Shown here: positions 10,809 through 24,817 of the stretch, in pieces | Layout of the letters: each line of letters starts with the position of its first letter | How positions within the stretch are numbered: position 1 is the stretch's first letter | NCBI RefSeq assembly: GCF_000611645.1 | Contig: NW_014013394.1 | Location: forward strand, 1 to 34,637 | Length of the DNA stretch: 34,637 bases | Origin: Monoraphidium neglectum | Taxonomy: Eukaryota > Chlorophyta > Chlorophyceae > Sphaeropleales > Selenastraceae | Direction: 5' to 3' | Translations under genes and position numbers: made by a program | The notes under the pieces: model-generated | The model's input: only the letters and a program-made list of their open reading frames with translations | Databases searched by the model: none | What the model was told of the DNA's origin: nothing

Positions 10809-11996
10809 TCCGGGGCGCGTCTGCGGTTGGTGGCGGTTGGGGGATGGTTGCCGCACAGGGGCCCGGTGCAGGTGCTGTCTAGTGGGTACAGCTTGTGCAC
10901 TGTTCCGTGCTGCAGCCGTCTGTGGCAGACCAGAGGGTTGATGTCAGGCTTGGAGCATGAGAGACGCGCGGCGACGGCGCTTGTCAGGCGGGTGAGCCTC
11001 TGTGTGTCGCGCAAGGACAGCCATGCGTGCACGTGGCGGTGGTCAGGTACATGTGTGTGCGGGGTTTCCGGCGCTGCTGGCCTACAGCATGCTCGCTTGT
11101 GGCCGTGACACTTTGACAATTCAAGCTGTGTGGCAGCTCGGAGGGTGAGTACGCGCATGACGCTGGTGCACCAGCAACCAGCAGCGCACTGCAGCGGCCC
11201 GGTTACACTGTGAGGCCTGACTGTGATCATTGCACCCTAAATTGTTGAATCTGATTTAGCATGGCAGAGCTGGTCCTGGGCATCAGACAAGTACTGCGGT
11301 GATCAACCCCTGGCCCCGCCACGCTCATGTGCGCGAGACCTGGGTAGCCCGAGATCACTTCAATTACACTTTCACTCACCGTTTGTCGCGTTTTCGGGCG
11401 TTGCAATCGGCAGTTTGATTTTTGCGTGGTCGGCGCTGGGCTATGATGGGTTCGACTGGTGACTGCTTATTCCAGCTGAACATTCACTGTTATGCGGTTC
11501 TCTACTCATGTGCTGCCCAGTGACACCAGCTCCTAGTGTTAGGATCTGCTGTTCACTGCACCACCTGACCGACCACCACCCCCCTTCCTCATGCCTCCCA
11601 GTGAGTGACGGAGTGCACACACCACGGGGCAAATGGGCAACTTCACAGTGCTTGCATCGCTTGAAAATGCATCACAGGTAGTATAGGTGCCTTGCTAGCC
11701 TGCAGCACTGGCTGTTTGGATGCGGCACAAGGGTGGACCTAGACCGGTGCTGGACAGCATCACGGCGCTGTGCAGCAGCCGCCAATCACAGAGTCATGAA
11801 AAGGCTGTGTGTCCGCGCGTGAGCAGCAAAAATACCCTTGAATTGAGAGGTGCAATGTTGCATCGCAAATCACGTTAATCGGCAAGGTGTGAGCAAAGCA
11901 CAGGAGCGCGTTCACGCAGCCTTCCTGTAGCCCACACCAGCGGCCCAATCCACTGGCCGACGGCCGCTCAGCGCGAGCCCCTTGGCCGCCGAGCTC
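10809..11996. other. Intergenic, between acyltransferase 5' end and TruA 3' end
   Basis: Both flanking genes are on the minus strand. The right part is TruA 3' UTR, and the left part should contain the acyltransferase promoter. No exon with recognisable conservation is seen. TTACA (TGTAA on the minus strand) occurs at 11364-11368 and near 11203, far from the TruA stop. Confidence 0.55.
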
Positions 11997-13721
11997 TCAG
12001 TCACAGCTGTCTTCATCGCTCAACGCGCCAGGCGCGGCCGCAAGCAGCCGGCCGTGCTCGTCGTGCGGCAGGTCCGGGAACAGGAGCCGGCTCGGGTCGT
12101 CCACCCCCATGGGATACTGCACCTGGAACAGGCACAGGCCCTTGCCAGGGACGACATTGTAGCCGCGCCACGTGCCGCCGGCGCCTGTTATTGCATGTGC
12201 GCGTGATAAGCCGGCGATGGGAGGGCAGGCGCAAGGCTGGTCATGCGATCTCGCGACAAGCAGAGGTGATGGGCTAACACAAGGTGCGCGCATGCGGGAG
12301 ATGCTGCATGTCAACATGCTGCTACCAAGAAGCCTGCATGCGGGCGAAGCCAGTGTCCCCGGCCTGCAGCGTCAGCAGAGCCGCAAGGTGCACCTGGCGC
12401 CTCGCTGCTGCCCAGCTCCAGGCGCCGTGAGATGTCTGCCAGCCCCATCTTCCCGCTGCCGACCGCCACCAGCGCCCCCACCATGTGGCGGACCTGCAGT
12501 CGCCGAGAGCCCCACGTGGCGATGCCAGATTGATGGACTGATCGCGGCCCAGCGAATCCCGCGTGCGCATGGGCGAGGCCAGCAGCCTTCTGGCTCCTCC
12601 CCTCCGTTAAGCGGTGGTGGGTCCCCATCCAGCACCCCTACCCTCGCCTCCATGCACAGCCCCGACCCCTGGGGCAGCCCAAAGCCCGAGCCGCGCCTGC
12701 TTGTAAAGGAAGCCGCTGCCCTCCACCTCCAGCCTCAGGGCGCCGCCGGCGCACTCCAAAACGTCCAGGCGCCGCAGGTCCTTCACGGGGTTGCGCCGCA
12801 GCCGCTCGGCCGTGTCGTTGCTGAACTGCGTGAAGTCATGGCGCCCGACCAGCAGCGCCGCGGCGGCGCGCATGGAGGCTAGGTCCAGGTCGCGTGGGCA
12901 GTGCATGCGGTAGCGGACGGTCAGCGGGTCGTGGATGGGCGCGGTGTCGATCTCGTACACGTACACCTGAGCAGAACATTGGGGTGAGACCAGGTAGAAG
13001 GCAGGGTTGATCGGACGCATTCGCTGTGTGTTGGTGGTAAGTACACCTTGAGAGGGGCGATGGATGGATGCGAACGCTGCACCCCCAGCCAAGGGCAACC
13101 CCAAGCCTCATGCTGCCAGGCCATGCGTCCCCCCCGCCCAGGCACCCTCGCGTCAGCGCGCCTTGCCGGTGGCGCAGCTGGTGACGAGGAAGTCCGGCGC
13201 CGTCGCCGCCGCCCCAGACACGCGGATGTTGTGCGGCAGCAGCGAGTTGAGCCGCTTCGGCAGCCGCGCCGGGTCGACCGCCCGCGGCCTGTTGGTGCGG
13301 AACTGCACTACCTGCCCGGCCGCGTGCACGCCCGCATCGGTGCGGCCGGCCGCGATCACGCAGAGCGTCTCCCGCGGCTCCCGCAGTACCGTGGTCAGCG
13401 CGCGCTCGAGGTGCAGCTGGACGGTGGGCGCGTGCGGCTGCAGCTGCCAGCCGCTGTAGTCGGTGCCGTCGTACGCGATCAGCAGGCGGAAGCTGTGGGT
13501 GCCAATGTCCGGCGCCAGCTGCGGCGGCGGCACCGCGGCGGGCGCGGCGGCGGCGGCGCCTGCGCTAGCAGCGCCACGGGCGAGGCCGCCCAGGGTGCCG
13601 CCATCAGCGCCGGCGCTGCTGCCCGCGCTGGCGGCGCGCCTGGCTGTGCGGCAGTGCAGAGTTGCGGCGCCGCTGGGCCATCCCCGGAGGGTGCTGCAGG
13701 CGACGCCGCCGCCACTGGCAT
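11997..13721 (-). CDS. tRNA pseudouridine synthase, TruA/PUS1 family
   Basis: Converts uridines in the tRNA anticodon arm to pseudouridine. Exons on the minus strand: about 13721 to 13162, 12966-12697, 12493-12394 and 12184-11997. Landmarks are FRLLIAYDGTDYSGWQ, the catalytic GRTDAGVHA in exon 1, HDFTQF and GSGFLYKQ in exon 2, VRHMVGAL in exon 3 and NVVPGKGLCLFQV in exon 4. All core motifs are in the correct order. Introns 1 and 2 need GC donors (NAG|GCGCG); the joins GK|VYVYEI and YKQ|VRHMVG are then in phase and match the family. Intron 3 is GT-AG, phase 1. The start is unresolved: the correct frame has no ATG, while ATG 13721 opens a different frame that runs to 13479, so an extra intron or a sequence error is likely near 13560-13720. 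Compartment (nuclear, plastid or mitochondrial) is unknown. Confidence 0.85.
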
Positions 13722-13781
13722 CTAATACACCATGCCGCGAGCGGGACTTCTGCGGTGAGGCGTCCAGCCATGGCTGGCGAA

Positions 13782-14431
13782 TCAATCCCGCTTGGCAGCC
13801 CGCTCTGCTGTAGCCGCAGCCCCTTTGCTTGGCTGCTGGTCCGGCACCCCAGGGAGCGCTGCCGCCTTGCTGATGAGGACGAGGCCGCAGATCACGATTG
13901 CCACGCCAAGCAGCCACTGCCGCGTCAGGCGCTCCCCAAAGAACGTGTGGCCCAGCAGTCCCTGAGACCAGGGGGAGGACGCATGAGCAAATGCGGCAGG
14001 CAGGCAGCAGGTATGCCGGCCCTCATGCAAGCCTGCGGGCCCATCCTGCAAGCTGCAAGGTGGGGAAGCGCTGCCCGTTTTCGAGGGGGCCGCCGCAGGC
14101 CGCGGGGGCGCCGCTGCAGCCTCGGAGAGCCGCGCATAACAACGTGTCATCACGTGCATTTGAATCCGCTCACAGTGATCGTAATGTTGGCCGCGTTGCT
14201 GAGGACCGTTGCTTGGAGCGACGGCAGACCACGCAGGCTGCGCACATAGAGGGTCATCATCACCGTGTTGGTAGACAGCATGAGGCCGACACATGCCGCC
14301 CTGCACGCCAGCGGGGCCCATGCGCCCCACGCCGGTGCAATGCTGCCGCACGAGCCGGCCAGGTGCCCAAACGCCGCCGCCGCTGCTGCCAAGCATCCCG
14401 CCGCCACGCACGCAGCGACGGAGCTGGTCAT
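13782..14431 (-). CDS. TMEM42-like membrane protein (DMT/EamA fold)
   Basis: Two exons, 14431-14174 and 13961-13782, joined in phase 0, give 145 residues, close to animal TMEM42 (about 160). Exon 1 starts MTSSVAACVAAGCLAAAAAAF (first helix). It then has RAACVGLMLSTNTVMMTLYVRSL and ATVLSNAANITIT, matching the TMEM42 pattern of a helix followed by a Leu-Arg pair and a Thr/Ala/Asn-rich turn. Exon 2 supplies GLLGHTFFGERLTRQW and a last helix near LLGVAIVICGLVLIS, then a hydrophilic tail. These proteins are single half-units of the drug/metabolite transporter superfamily and probably act as dimers; their substrate is not established. The gene is oriented head-to-head with the starch synthase gene across 478 bases, and its stop lies just upstream of the TruA gene. 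Confidence 0.75.
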
Positions 14432-14909
14432 ACGCTGGGGCCAAGCACAACGTGTGTTGCGCCCTATATTGTTTGTGAGAAATAAATTGGTGACGACAAG
14501 CTGGGTGCTGGGCTGGACACCACAGGGACAGCAGCGCAATGCTTGTCAGATAAGGGCGGCCGCCGTCGCGGCACTGCGCAGAGCTGGATGGCGCCGCGAT
14601 CTGGGGTGCGTGTCGCTGAAGCAGTGATATCGGCTTTAAGTCGCAAAGGGTTCCTTGGTATAATGCGTTGAAGTTGTGCTGAAAAGCAGTTGCTCACGCG
14701 AGGGTTCGACAGTGCGTGCCGATTCAAACTGCTCGTCGTTTTTACTGACGGCAGCTTCTTTGCGCGCTATTAGGCACATATACAGAACCTCCAGCCTTGT
14801 GTCTTGGTCTTCACATTTTCACGCCCGCTGGACGAGCTGTACTGTCTACACGGGCGTTGCAGAACCGCGTGGAGTCCCGGCGGCAGCGGTGTGACAGAAC
14901 AAATCACTT
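14432..14909. promoter_or_regulatory. Putative shared divergent promoter
   Basis: A 478-base gap separates the start codons of the TMEM42-like gene (-) and the starch synthase gene (+), so both promoters and 5' UTRs must lie here unless upstream non-coding exons exist. I did not identify individual regulatory sites. Confidence 0.45.
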
Positions 14910-16484
14910 ATGAGCTGGATGATACGGGCGACGATGCAGCCCAAGGCGTTGCCACGCCCCCAGCGCGGGCTGCTGTCCCAGCCAACACGTCCGGCGCTCC
15001 CGCCCGTGCGGCGCTCCCGCCGCTGCCTGGCTGTCCGCGCGTTCCTTCAGCAGCAGCAGCCCCAGCAGCAGGCTGCTCCGCCTGTATCGCGGGAGCCTGA
15101 GCCCGGCGGCGTGGTCACGACCAGCGGGTGCGTTGCGATGGCCGTTGACCAGCCCGCCTACAAGGTACAGATCGCCTACTGCAGCACAGGGCGGCCCCTG
15201 GAGAGCTGCGACCTGATCTACGCTCACGCAGGCCACAGCGGCTGGCTCGACAAGTGCGGATCGGATGCAGCGGCACGGGAACGGCGCCTGGCCAGCTGCA
15301 GCGGCGCAGCCTTGCAGTCGCCTGCATGTGTGTGTCGGGATCGAGTTGGGGGTGGGGCCACCAGACTTTGCCGGCGCTATCAGAGTGCAGTGCCTTTCAG
15401 TAGCGGCCAAAGCAGCCCCCCTTCTGGGGTCTTGTCACGCCTGCACCAACGCGTTGATCCGACCACTCCAGGCAGGACGTCCAGCTGACCCGCAGCGAGG
15501 CAGACCCCACTCGCTGGGAGGGCGTGTACTTGTGAGGCCCCCACTTGCGCCTCGCCAGCTCCGCATGCATGCGAACTGCTTCATAAAACACCGTACAATG
15601 CATTTGGGGGCCCTTTGATTGAGACTGGTTCCTAACGCTTGTCGCCCACGTCAGCGGCAACGGCCCTGCGCGGCTGTGGGATGACGACACCGTTCCCGCC
15701 AACGCCACGTTGCCGCCCCTCCACCCGCCGCGGGCCCCCGCCTCCTGCAACCTCTCCGCCCCAGCCTGCCAGCCAGCCAGCTGGCCAACCCCAGCCACGC
15801 GGAGGTGCAGCTGGTTTTCAAGGGCGTGCGCCACGGCTGGGGGGAGGCATGGGACAACAACTCGGGCAAAAATTGGAACGTGAGCCGCCCGGGGGTCACC
15901 AGGCGCCGCCGCTCGTGCTGCGTGCTTTGGAGCGCCGCCTTGCATGTTGAGGAGGCTGCCGGCGGCCGCTTCATCTTGCTGCATGCATCAGCCACAGCCC
16001 ACCCTGCTCCGCCGCAACCACTTGCACGCCGGTGCATTCGCGACCCCAAACTCGCCGCGCCCCGCGCCCCCGCCCGTCGCGCACCCTGGCGCCCCTCGCA
16101 CCCACTGACGCGACCACCCCTGCCTGGCCCCCAAACTTTCATCCGGCCCCGCAGCTGGTGGTCGAGCTCGCCCACAAGGAGGGGCTCGTTCTGCCGGCCC
16201 TGAAGGGCGGCGCGCTGCGCACGCTGGTCAGCAGCCTGCTGGTGCGCCTCGACGCGCTGCTGTCCGCCAGCCTGCTGACGGCGGAGCAATTTGCGGTGCT
16301 GCGCAACAAGGCCTGGGCGCAGGACTTTGGGCTCATACGCGCGTACGACTCGGTGAGGCGCCGCCATCCGCGGGGTTTGGAGGACTGCGGCGGGCGGGGC
16401 CACTGCGCGGGGCCGCCCTTGATGCGCCGTGCATCCCCTCTGCCATACATCTTCGAATGCATGCGCACACGCGCACACACGCGT

Positions 16485-16528
<44 letters not shown>

Positions 16529-17243
16529 NNNNNNNNNNNNNNNNNNNNNNNNNNNNNNNNNNNNNNNNNNNNNNNNNNNNNNNNNNNNNNNNNNNNNNNN
16601 NNNNNNNNNNNNNNNNNNNNNNNNNNNNNNNNNNNNNNNNNNNNNNNNNNNNNNNNNNNNNNNNNNNNNNNNNNNNNNNNNNNNNNNNNNNNNNNNNNNN
16701 NNNNNNNNNNNNNNNNNNNNNNNNNNNNNNNNNNNNNNNNNNNNNNNNNNNNNNNNNNNNNNNNNNNNNNNNNNNNNNNNNNNNNNNNNNNNNNNNNNNN
16801 NNNNNNNNNNNNNNNNNNNNNNNNNNNNNNNNNNNNNNNNNNNNNNNNNNNNNNNNNNNNNNNNNNNNNNNNNNNNNNNNNNNNNNNNNNNNNNNNNNNN
16901 NNNNNNNNNNNNNNNNNNNNNNNNNNNNNNNNNNNNNNNNNNNNNNNNNNNNNNNNNNNNNNNNNNNNNNNNNNNNNNNNNNNNNNNNNNNNNNNNNNNN
17001 NNNNNNNNNNNNNNNNNNNNNNNNNNNNNNNNNNNNNNNNNNNNNNNNNNNNNNNNNNNNNNNNNNNNNNNNNNNNNNNNNNNNNNNNNNNNNNNNNNNN
17101 NNNNNNNNNNNNNNNNNNNNNNNNNNNNNNNNNNNNNNNNNNNNNNNNNNNNNNNNNNNNNNNNNNNNNNNNNNNNNNNNNNNNNNNNNNNNNNNNNNNN
17201 NNNNNNNNNNNNNNNNNNNNNNNNNNNNNNNNNNNNNNNNNNN

Positions 17244-17283
<40 letters not shown>

Positions 17284-20200
17284 TCCTTGCGGGCATGCAC
17301 ACATGTGCAAAACACACACATACACATACACGCACACACACGTGCACACCCTCGCACACGCACGCACACAACACATGCATACGCACACACGCACACACAA
17401 AAACACACACGCACATTGCACTCTGCTCAGGTGCGGTCGGTCGCCGACGACCACGCGGTGGCGTCGCTGCTGCTCAGCCGCTTCAACTTCCTGCGCCGCC
17501 CGGGGCTCCACGTGGTGCACATCGCGTCGGAGATGGTACCTGTGGCCAAGGTTGGAGGCCTGGGGGACGTTGTCACAGGGCTGGCCAAGGCGCACCAGCA
17601 GAGGTGAGGAGAGGGGAGCTCAAGGGTATCAAGAGTCATTACGAGCGGCGCTTGCGGCCCGTCGAGCTTCAAACCAGTGGCCTCGACTGTGGTGGAGCAT
17701 GGAGAGATTCAAGCGAAACGGGTCCCTGGTTGCAGCCCTGCCGGCATACGCCTGAACGGCAAAGTGCATGTTTAAGTCGCACACCCCGCGCTTCCCTTGT
17801 CGCCAATCCCCCGCCCCCCAGCGGCATCCTGTGCGAGGTGGTGCTGCCAAAGTATGACATCTGCAACTATGCGGCGCTGACTGACCTGCGCGTGCTGCGC
17901 GTGATCAACGTCGAGTACGGCGGAGCCAGCGTGCCCACGCGCGTCTGGAGCGGCGTCTCGGAGGGGTGGGCTGCTAGAACGGGGGCGACGGGTGCGGGCG
18001 AGGCCGGGCTGTCAGGACTTGGGATGCGCCACGACGATGGCAGCTGGCTAGTTGCAGGGATGGTGTGCTGGTTTGACGATTGCGCCCTGGCTCTGTAAGC
18101 AGCAAGTGCAGCGAGACTAAGACGCACCCCAGTTTCGGCCCTCCCCCACTCCCTTCTCCCCTTGCGCTGTTGTCCGCACCCCCCCCCTCCCCCAGGCTGC
18201 CTGTCTACCTGCTGGAGCCCGAGAACGGCTTCTTCTGGCGCAAACAGTGAGCAACTGTTCCGCGCCTCCCTTGGTCTACCTGCGCGCAGCCGGCAGGGTG
18301 CATGGACCTTGCGCAGTTCAAGACTTGGGTTCACCACGCAGCCAAATGGGCCTCCAGCTCGGCCCCGGTCCTGTCAATTCTGTCCTTGCCTGTTCCTTGG
18401 CCGGGCTGCACATCATGTGTCAAGAGCCGTTGTCCTTGCTGGCCGGTTCCCCGCCAACAAGCCCTCTTCCGCAGCCCCGTGAATCCGGCACTATGTTTAT
18501 CTTCGTGACAGGCGCCCCGCCCGCTGTCCTGCCAGCCTTGGCCCCTCCACGTCTGCCTTCAACCAACTCCTCCCAGGTTCTATGGCGCCAACGATGACCT
18601 GGAGCGCTTCATGTTCTTCTCCCGCGCCGCCCTGGAGTGGCTGGCGGTCAGCGGCAAGCAGCCCGACATCATACACCTGCACGACTGGCAGAGCGCCGCC
18701 GTGGTGTGCACACACGCGTCCGCCGCGCGCTGTTTGAGGATCCAGTGGGTACTAAAAACGTGGCAAGGGGTTGAGTGGCGCAACGCGCGTGCATCTTTCA
18801 AACTGCATGCAGCCAAATAGCCAAGGGCCAGCAATACAACCGACTCTGCCCGATACCTTTGGCGTGTTTGCGCCGAGCGACGGCGGCTGCCGCTGTGCCC
18901 TCGTCTGCCCTCCTCCTCCCCTCCTCCCCAGGCCCCGCTGCTGGCGGAGGAGTACCGCGCCCGGGGCTTGTCGCGGCCGCGCTGCGTGTTCACCATCCAC
19001 AACATCGTGAGGGCACGCGGTCCGCGCCGCGCCCGGCGCCCGCTGCCGTGCAGTGCTCGCCGGTGGCCAGCTGGGACGCTGCCTCGGCCACACGCTGCTG
19101 ATTGTTGGAATTTCTCGTATTAGGAACCACCACCCCCTCTGAACAAACGCATGCAGCATCACGCCCCCCCCCCCCTCCCGTCCAATGCGTTCCTTGTGTC
19201 CATCGATGCGAGCGCAGGCTTTCCAGGGCTGGCTCTCCCCCGACTTCCTGGCCAATGTGAGCCGCCTCCCGTTGGCCCCAGCCGTCACGCCAGCCGCCGC
19301 ATGTCACGCCATGGGCCGCTTGCTTCTCCTCGCAACCCCCGTTCTCATCCGCTTGCCTGGGCGCATGTGCACCCCCATCCATCTTTCATCCTGCACCACG
19401 TGGTTGTCCCGCCACCTGCGCCTTGCAGGTTGGCCTGGACCCCCAGCGCATGGCCCAGCCGTGGCACATGCTGGACGACAGCCGCCCCGGCTTCACGCCC
19501 GGCCAGCACGACTGCAGCCTGCTGCGCGGCGCCGTCGTCTTCAGCGACCGCACCACAACAGTCAGCCCCACCTACGCGAGGGAGGTCTTCACCCCGGAGT
19601 TTGGCATGGGCGCGCAGGCGCGTCCCAAGGGGGACCCAGGGGCAGCCGCTGAGAGTTGGTGAAACAGGGAGGCCGCGGCACTCGGCGGGCAGCACACACG
19701 GCCCTTGAACGCTCCCCCCAAGCTCCTGCCATTGTTGATGCATGGGCCTCATCTGTGCAAGCCCTTATGCTCGTGAAGAACAGAGCCTTAACCTTACCCT
19801 CCAAACGCCGAACTCCTGATCCGGCAGGCCATCCTGTCCCAGCACCGCCACAAGTTCAGCGGCGTCCTCAACGGCATCGACCACGAGTCATGGTGCCCCG
19901 AGCACGACGCCTTCCTGCCCGCCCGCTTCTCCGCGGCCGCCCCCGCGGCCAAGGAGGTGTGCAAGCGGCTGCTCCTGGAAGAGCTGGCGCTGCCCTACGC
20001 GGCCCCCTCCTGGGTGCTGGCCGAGGCCGCCGCCGTGCAGGCCGCCGCGCTCAACGGCAGCGCTGCGGCCGCGGCGGCGGCCGGGGCGGCAGAGGCGCCC
20101 GCGCAGCCAGGGCGGCCGCTGCTGGCGGTGGTGTCGCGGCTGACAGTGCAGAAGGGGCTGCCGCTGATCCTGCACGGCATCAAGACGGCCATTGCGCGCG

Positions 20201-21565
20201 GCGCACAGGTGCGGGCATTAGTGACGCAGCCGTCTGCGAGGCGGTCATAAGCGGTTGTGCGCCACCATCGGGCTGCCTGGCCACCCGTGTTGCTGCAGAC
20301 GTGGCCGATCCTGTTCCTGTTGTCACGTTTGCAATCCCTCTCACCCTGCGCAACCGTTGCACCGACACCGCGCAGGTGGTGGTGCTCGGCACCGCGTCGG
20401 AGCCCGAGGTGCAGCGCCAGTGGGAGGACATGGCGCGCGAGTACGGGCGCGGCGGCGACGCGCGGCTGGTGCTGCGCTACGACGAGGGCCTCGCCCACAG
20501 GATCTACGCGGGGGCCGACATGATCCTGGTGGGCACAGTTGGGACGCCACGCGGCGGGTTTGCCTGCACGACACAGAACATGGGTGCAGCGGGGGCTTCG
20601 ATTGCAGTCGGGAGCAGATCCTCGGGGGCGTCCAGCTCGCAGCGCTGCAGGCTTCCCCCTCATGTGCGAAGGCGGTTAAGGGGCTGGTCTCAACGCGCCC
20701 GGGCAGTCAGGGCTGGATCCTCCCTCACCCCAGCCCGATCCTGCGCCCCCGCGCCCTGCCGCCCCGCGGCCCCGGGGTGCCATGCCGCGATGGCCTCATG
20801 CGGCGCGCCGCGCCCCACGGCCCGCGCCCCCGCCGTCGCCCTCGCCCTCGCCCCAGATCCCCTCATTCTTCGAGCCGTGCGGCCTCACCCAGCTCATCTC
20901 CCTGCGCTACGGTGGGCGCGCAGCACGCCGCCGCCCCCGCCCGCGCGCTGCGCTGTGCCCCACAGATGCGGCACCCCAAAGCCCTGCGGAGTGCAGCCCT
21001 CCTCCTGTTGGCTCCCTGACCCCCCGGCTGACGCTGACGCTCCTTTCCCATCGCTCCACCGCGTCCTGCGGCTGCCCCTCCCAGGCACCGTCCCGATCGT
21101 CAACCACACCGGGGGCCTGGCGGATACGATCCGTGACGTGGCGGACCAGGGGGTCCCCGACCGCGACAGGAACGGCTTCGTGTTCAGCGGTGAGGGCCCA
21201 GCAGGCTAGCACTGTTTTGCTCTGGTGCCGATCGGCCCTCCACGCTTTGCCTCTTGCTGGCCGTTTTGCTGTGCCTGCTCACTGCTGGCGGCTTGGTCCC
21301 AAGCCACCTCTGCTGGTGCGCGCAGCACCCTCGAACCGGCCGCCGTTCATCCTCCTCCTGACGACCCTTCCCGACCCGCACTGCTTCGACCCGCTCAGGC
21401 CGCGGAGAGGCAGCCGTGGAGGCGGCGGTGCACCGCGCGATGGACGCGTTCCTCAAGGGCAACGAGTGGTGGCGCAGCGACCTGGTGCCGCGCGCGATGC
21501 AGCAGGACTGGAGCTGGTCGCGCTCCGCCCAGTCGTACCTGGACCTCTACAGGGGGTGCCTCTGA
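14910..21565 (+). CDS. SS4: Starch synthase, GT5, SSIV-type with N-terminal CBM53-like region
   Basis: Extends alpha-1,4-glucan from ADP-glucose in the plastid. Exons: 14910-15253, 15472-15531, 15655-15708, 15765-15879, 16155-16352, 17431-17603, 17822-17965, 18196-18246, 18577-18703, 18932-19006, 19218-19256, 19429-19617, 19828-20208, 20376-20528, 20857-20911, 21085-21189, 21399-21565 (809 residues). An Arg/Pro/Gln-rich transit-like start precedes one CBM53-like domain ([11 protein letters not shown] to WDNNSGKNW). Residues 192-257 are a helical segment like that before GT5 in SSIV. GT5 motifs: KVGGLGDV (Lys297), HDWQ (415-418), EPCGLTQ (Glu707) and HTGGLAD (His727, where Lys/Arg is usual). 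The intron after residue 572 has a GC donor. Exon 11 is only 39 bases. The exon 3/4 join across a 56-base intron is tentative. Class IV rests on the linker and the VGLDPQRM region; SSIII is the alternative. Confidence 0.88.
16474..17416. repeat. CA microsatellite interrupted by an assembly gap
   Basis: Pure (CA)n flanks a run of N at 16529-17243 on both sides, followed by imperfect CA repeats to 17416, all inside the starch synthase intron 16353-17430. The flanking exons join in phase and match the SSIV family without a missing segment, so the gap probably hides only repeat sequence. Confidence 0.9.
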
Positions 21566-23985
<2,420 letters not shown>

Positions 23986-24817
23986 GATGGCGTGAATCCC
24001 CCATTTATGTGATGGCCACTTACAGCAAATGGGTAGCAGTTGCTGCTCATTGTAAGAATCTTGTACTCTTTTGTCAACTCCCAAGATTTTTTATTATCAC
24101 TCTCATCTCTGTTCTTACTACAACCCTGTCATCAAAGCGGCGCACTCACATCGACGATGCCCAATGGTCTTCAGAATAACATGAACATTTGCGAACAACA
24201 TACACAGCAACCAGGGCAGCAAATGACCTCGCAACCACCAACTGCATGGGCATGACGACACAGAAATGAAATTGTGCGCAAGCAGATCCAGCGCGTGTCC
24301 ACCGCCACTCGATGGCAGCCGTTTGTTGCCAGCTGTGAGAGACACAGAGATGTCTGAGCTTTGCACCTTCTATAAGGTGCACCACACACTCTTGTCCCCA
24401 AGTGCCACTCTCTACGTATCTTGATGATGTGTCTGCTGGAAGCCGCAATCTCAATGCAAATGCAGACTTTGAACGGAGTGCAACAGGCACAATGCAGTGG
24501 GTTCAGGAGAGGCATCACATCATGGACAACCCGTGGAGCTACGTCATAGAATGTTGATCAGTCAGTAGACCACAGCACAGCACAGGTTGAGGCAAGCCAT
24601 GCAAATGCCGAACTTTCACCGCTGCCACCTGCAGGTGACAGGTGACCATGCGCATAGTGTGGGTTGCGCCAGTGCAACAATTCAAAATATCGTGTTTGTG
24701 GCCTTCCCAGGACAACTCGGCCATTGTGGCATCGTGCTGCTGTTGCTCGTTTCTTTCATCCATATCAACTCTTGCACTCACCGGGGGGCTAGATCTGCTG
24801 CCAACGCGGGTGCCGAC
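23986..24817. other. Intergenic, ending in array 5' flank of copy 1
   Basis: No gene seen. From roughly 24515 the sequence resembles the 5' flanks of copies 2 and 3 (for example CACAGCACA and the ACTCACCGGGGG block just before the start codon), marking the left edge of the duplicated unit. Confidence 0.6.
24051..24055 (+). terminator. TGTAA poly(A) signal candidate for DUF5522 gene
   Basis: TGTAA lies 65 bases after the stop codon. Confidence 0.45.

Noticed and set aside
10796..11230. 144-codon minus-strand frame upstream of the acyltransferase
   Set aside because: No domain, no clear donor into the next exon; likely promoter or 5' UTR.
15651..18098. Very long open frames crossing the assembly gap on both strands
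   Set aside because: They consist of N-derived unknown residues plus His/Thr or Cys/Val runs from (CA)n; the real exons are short and in defined frames.
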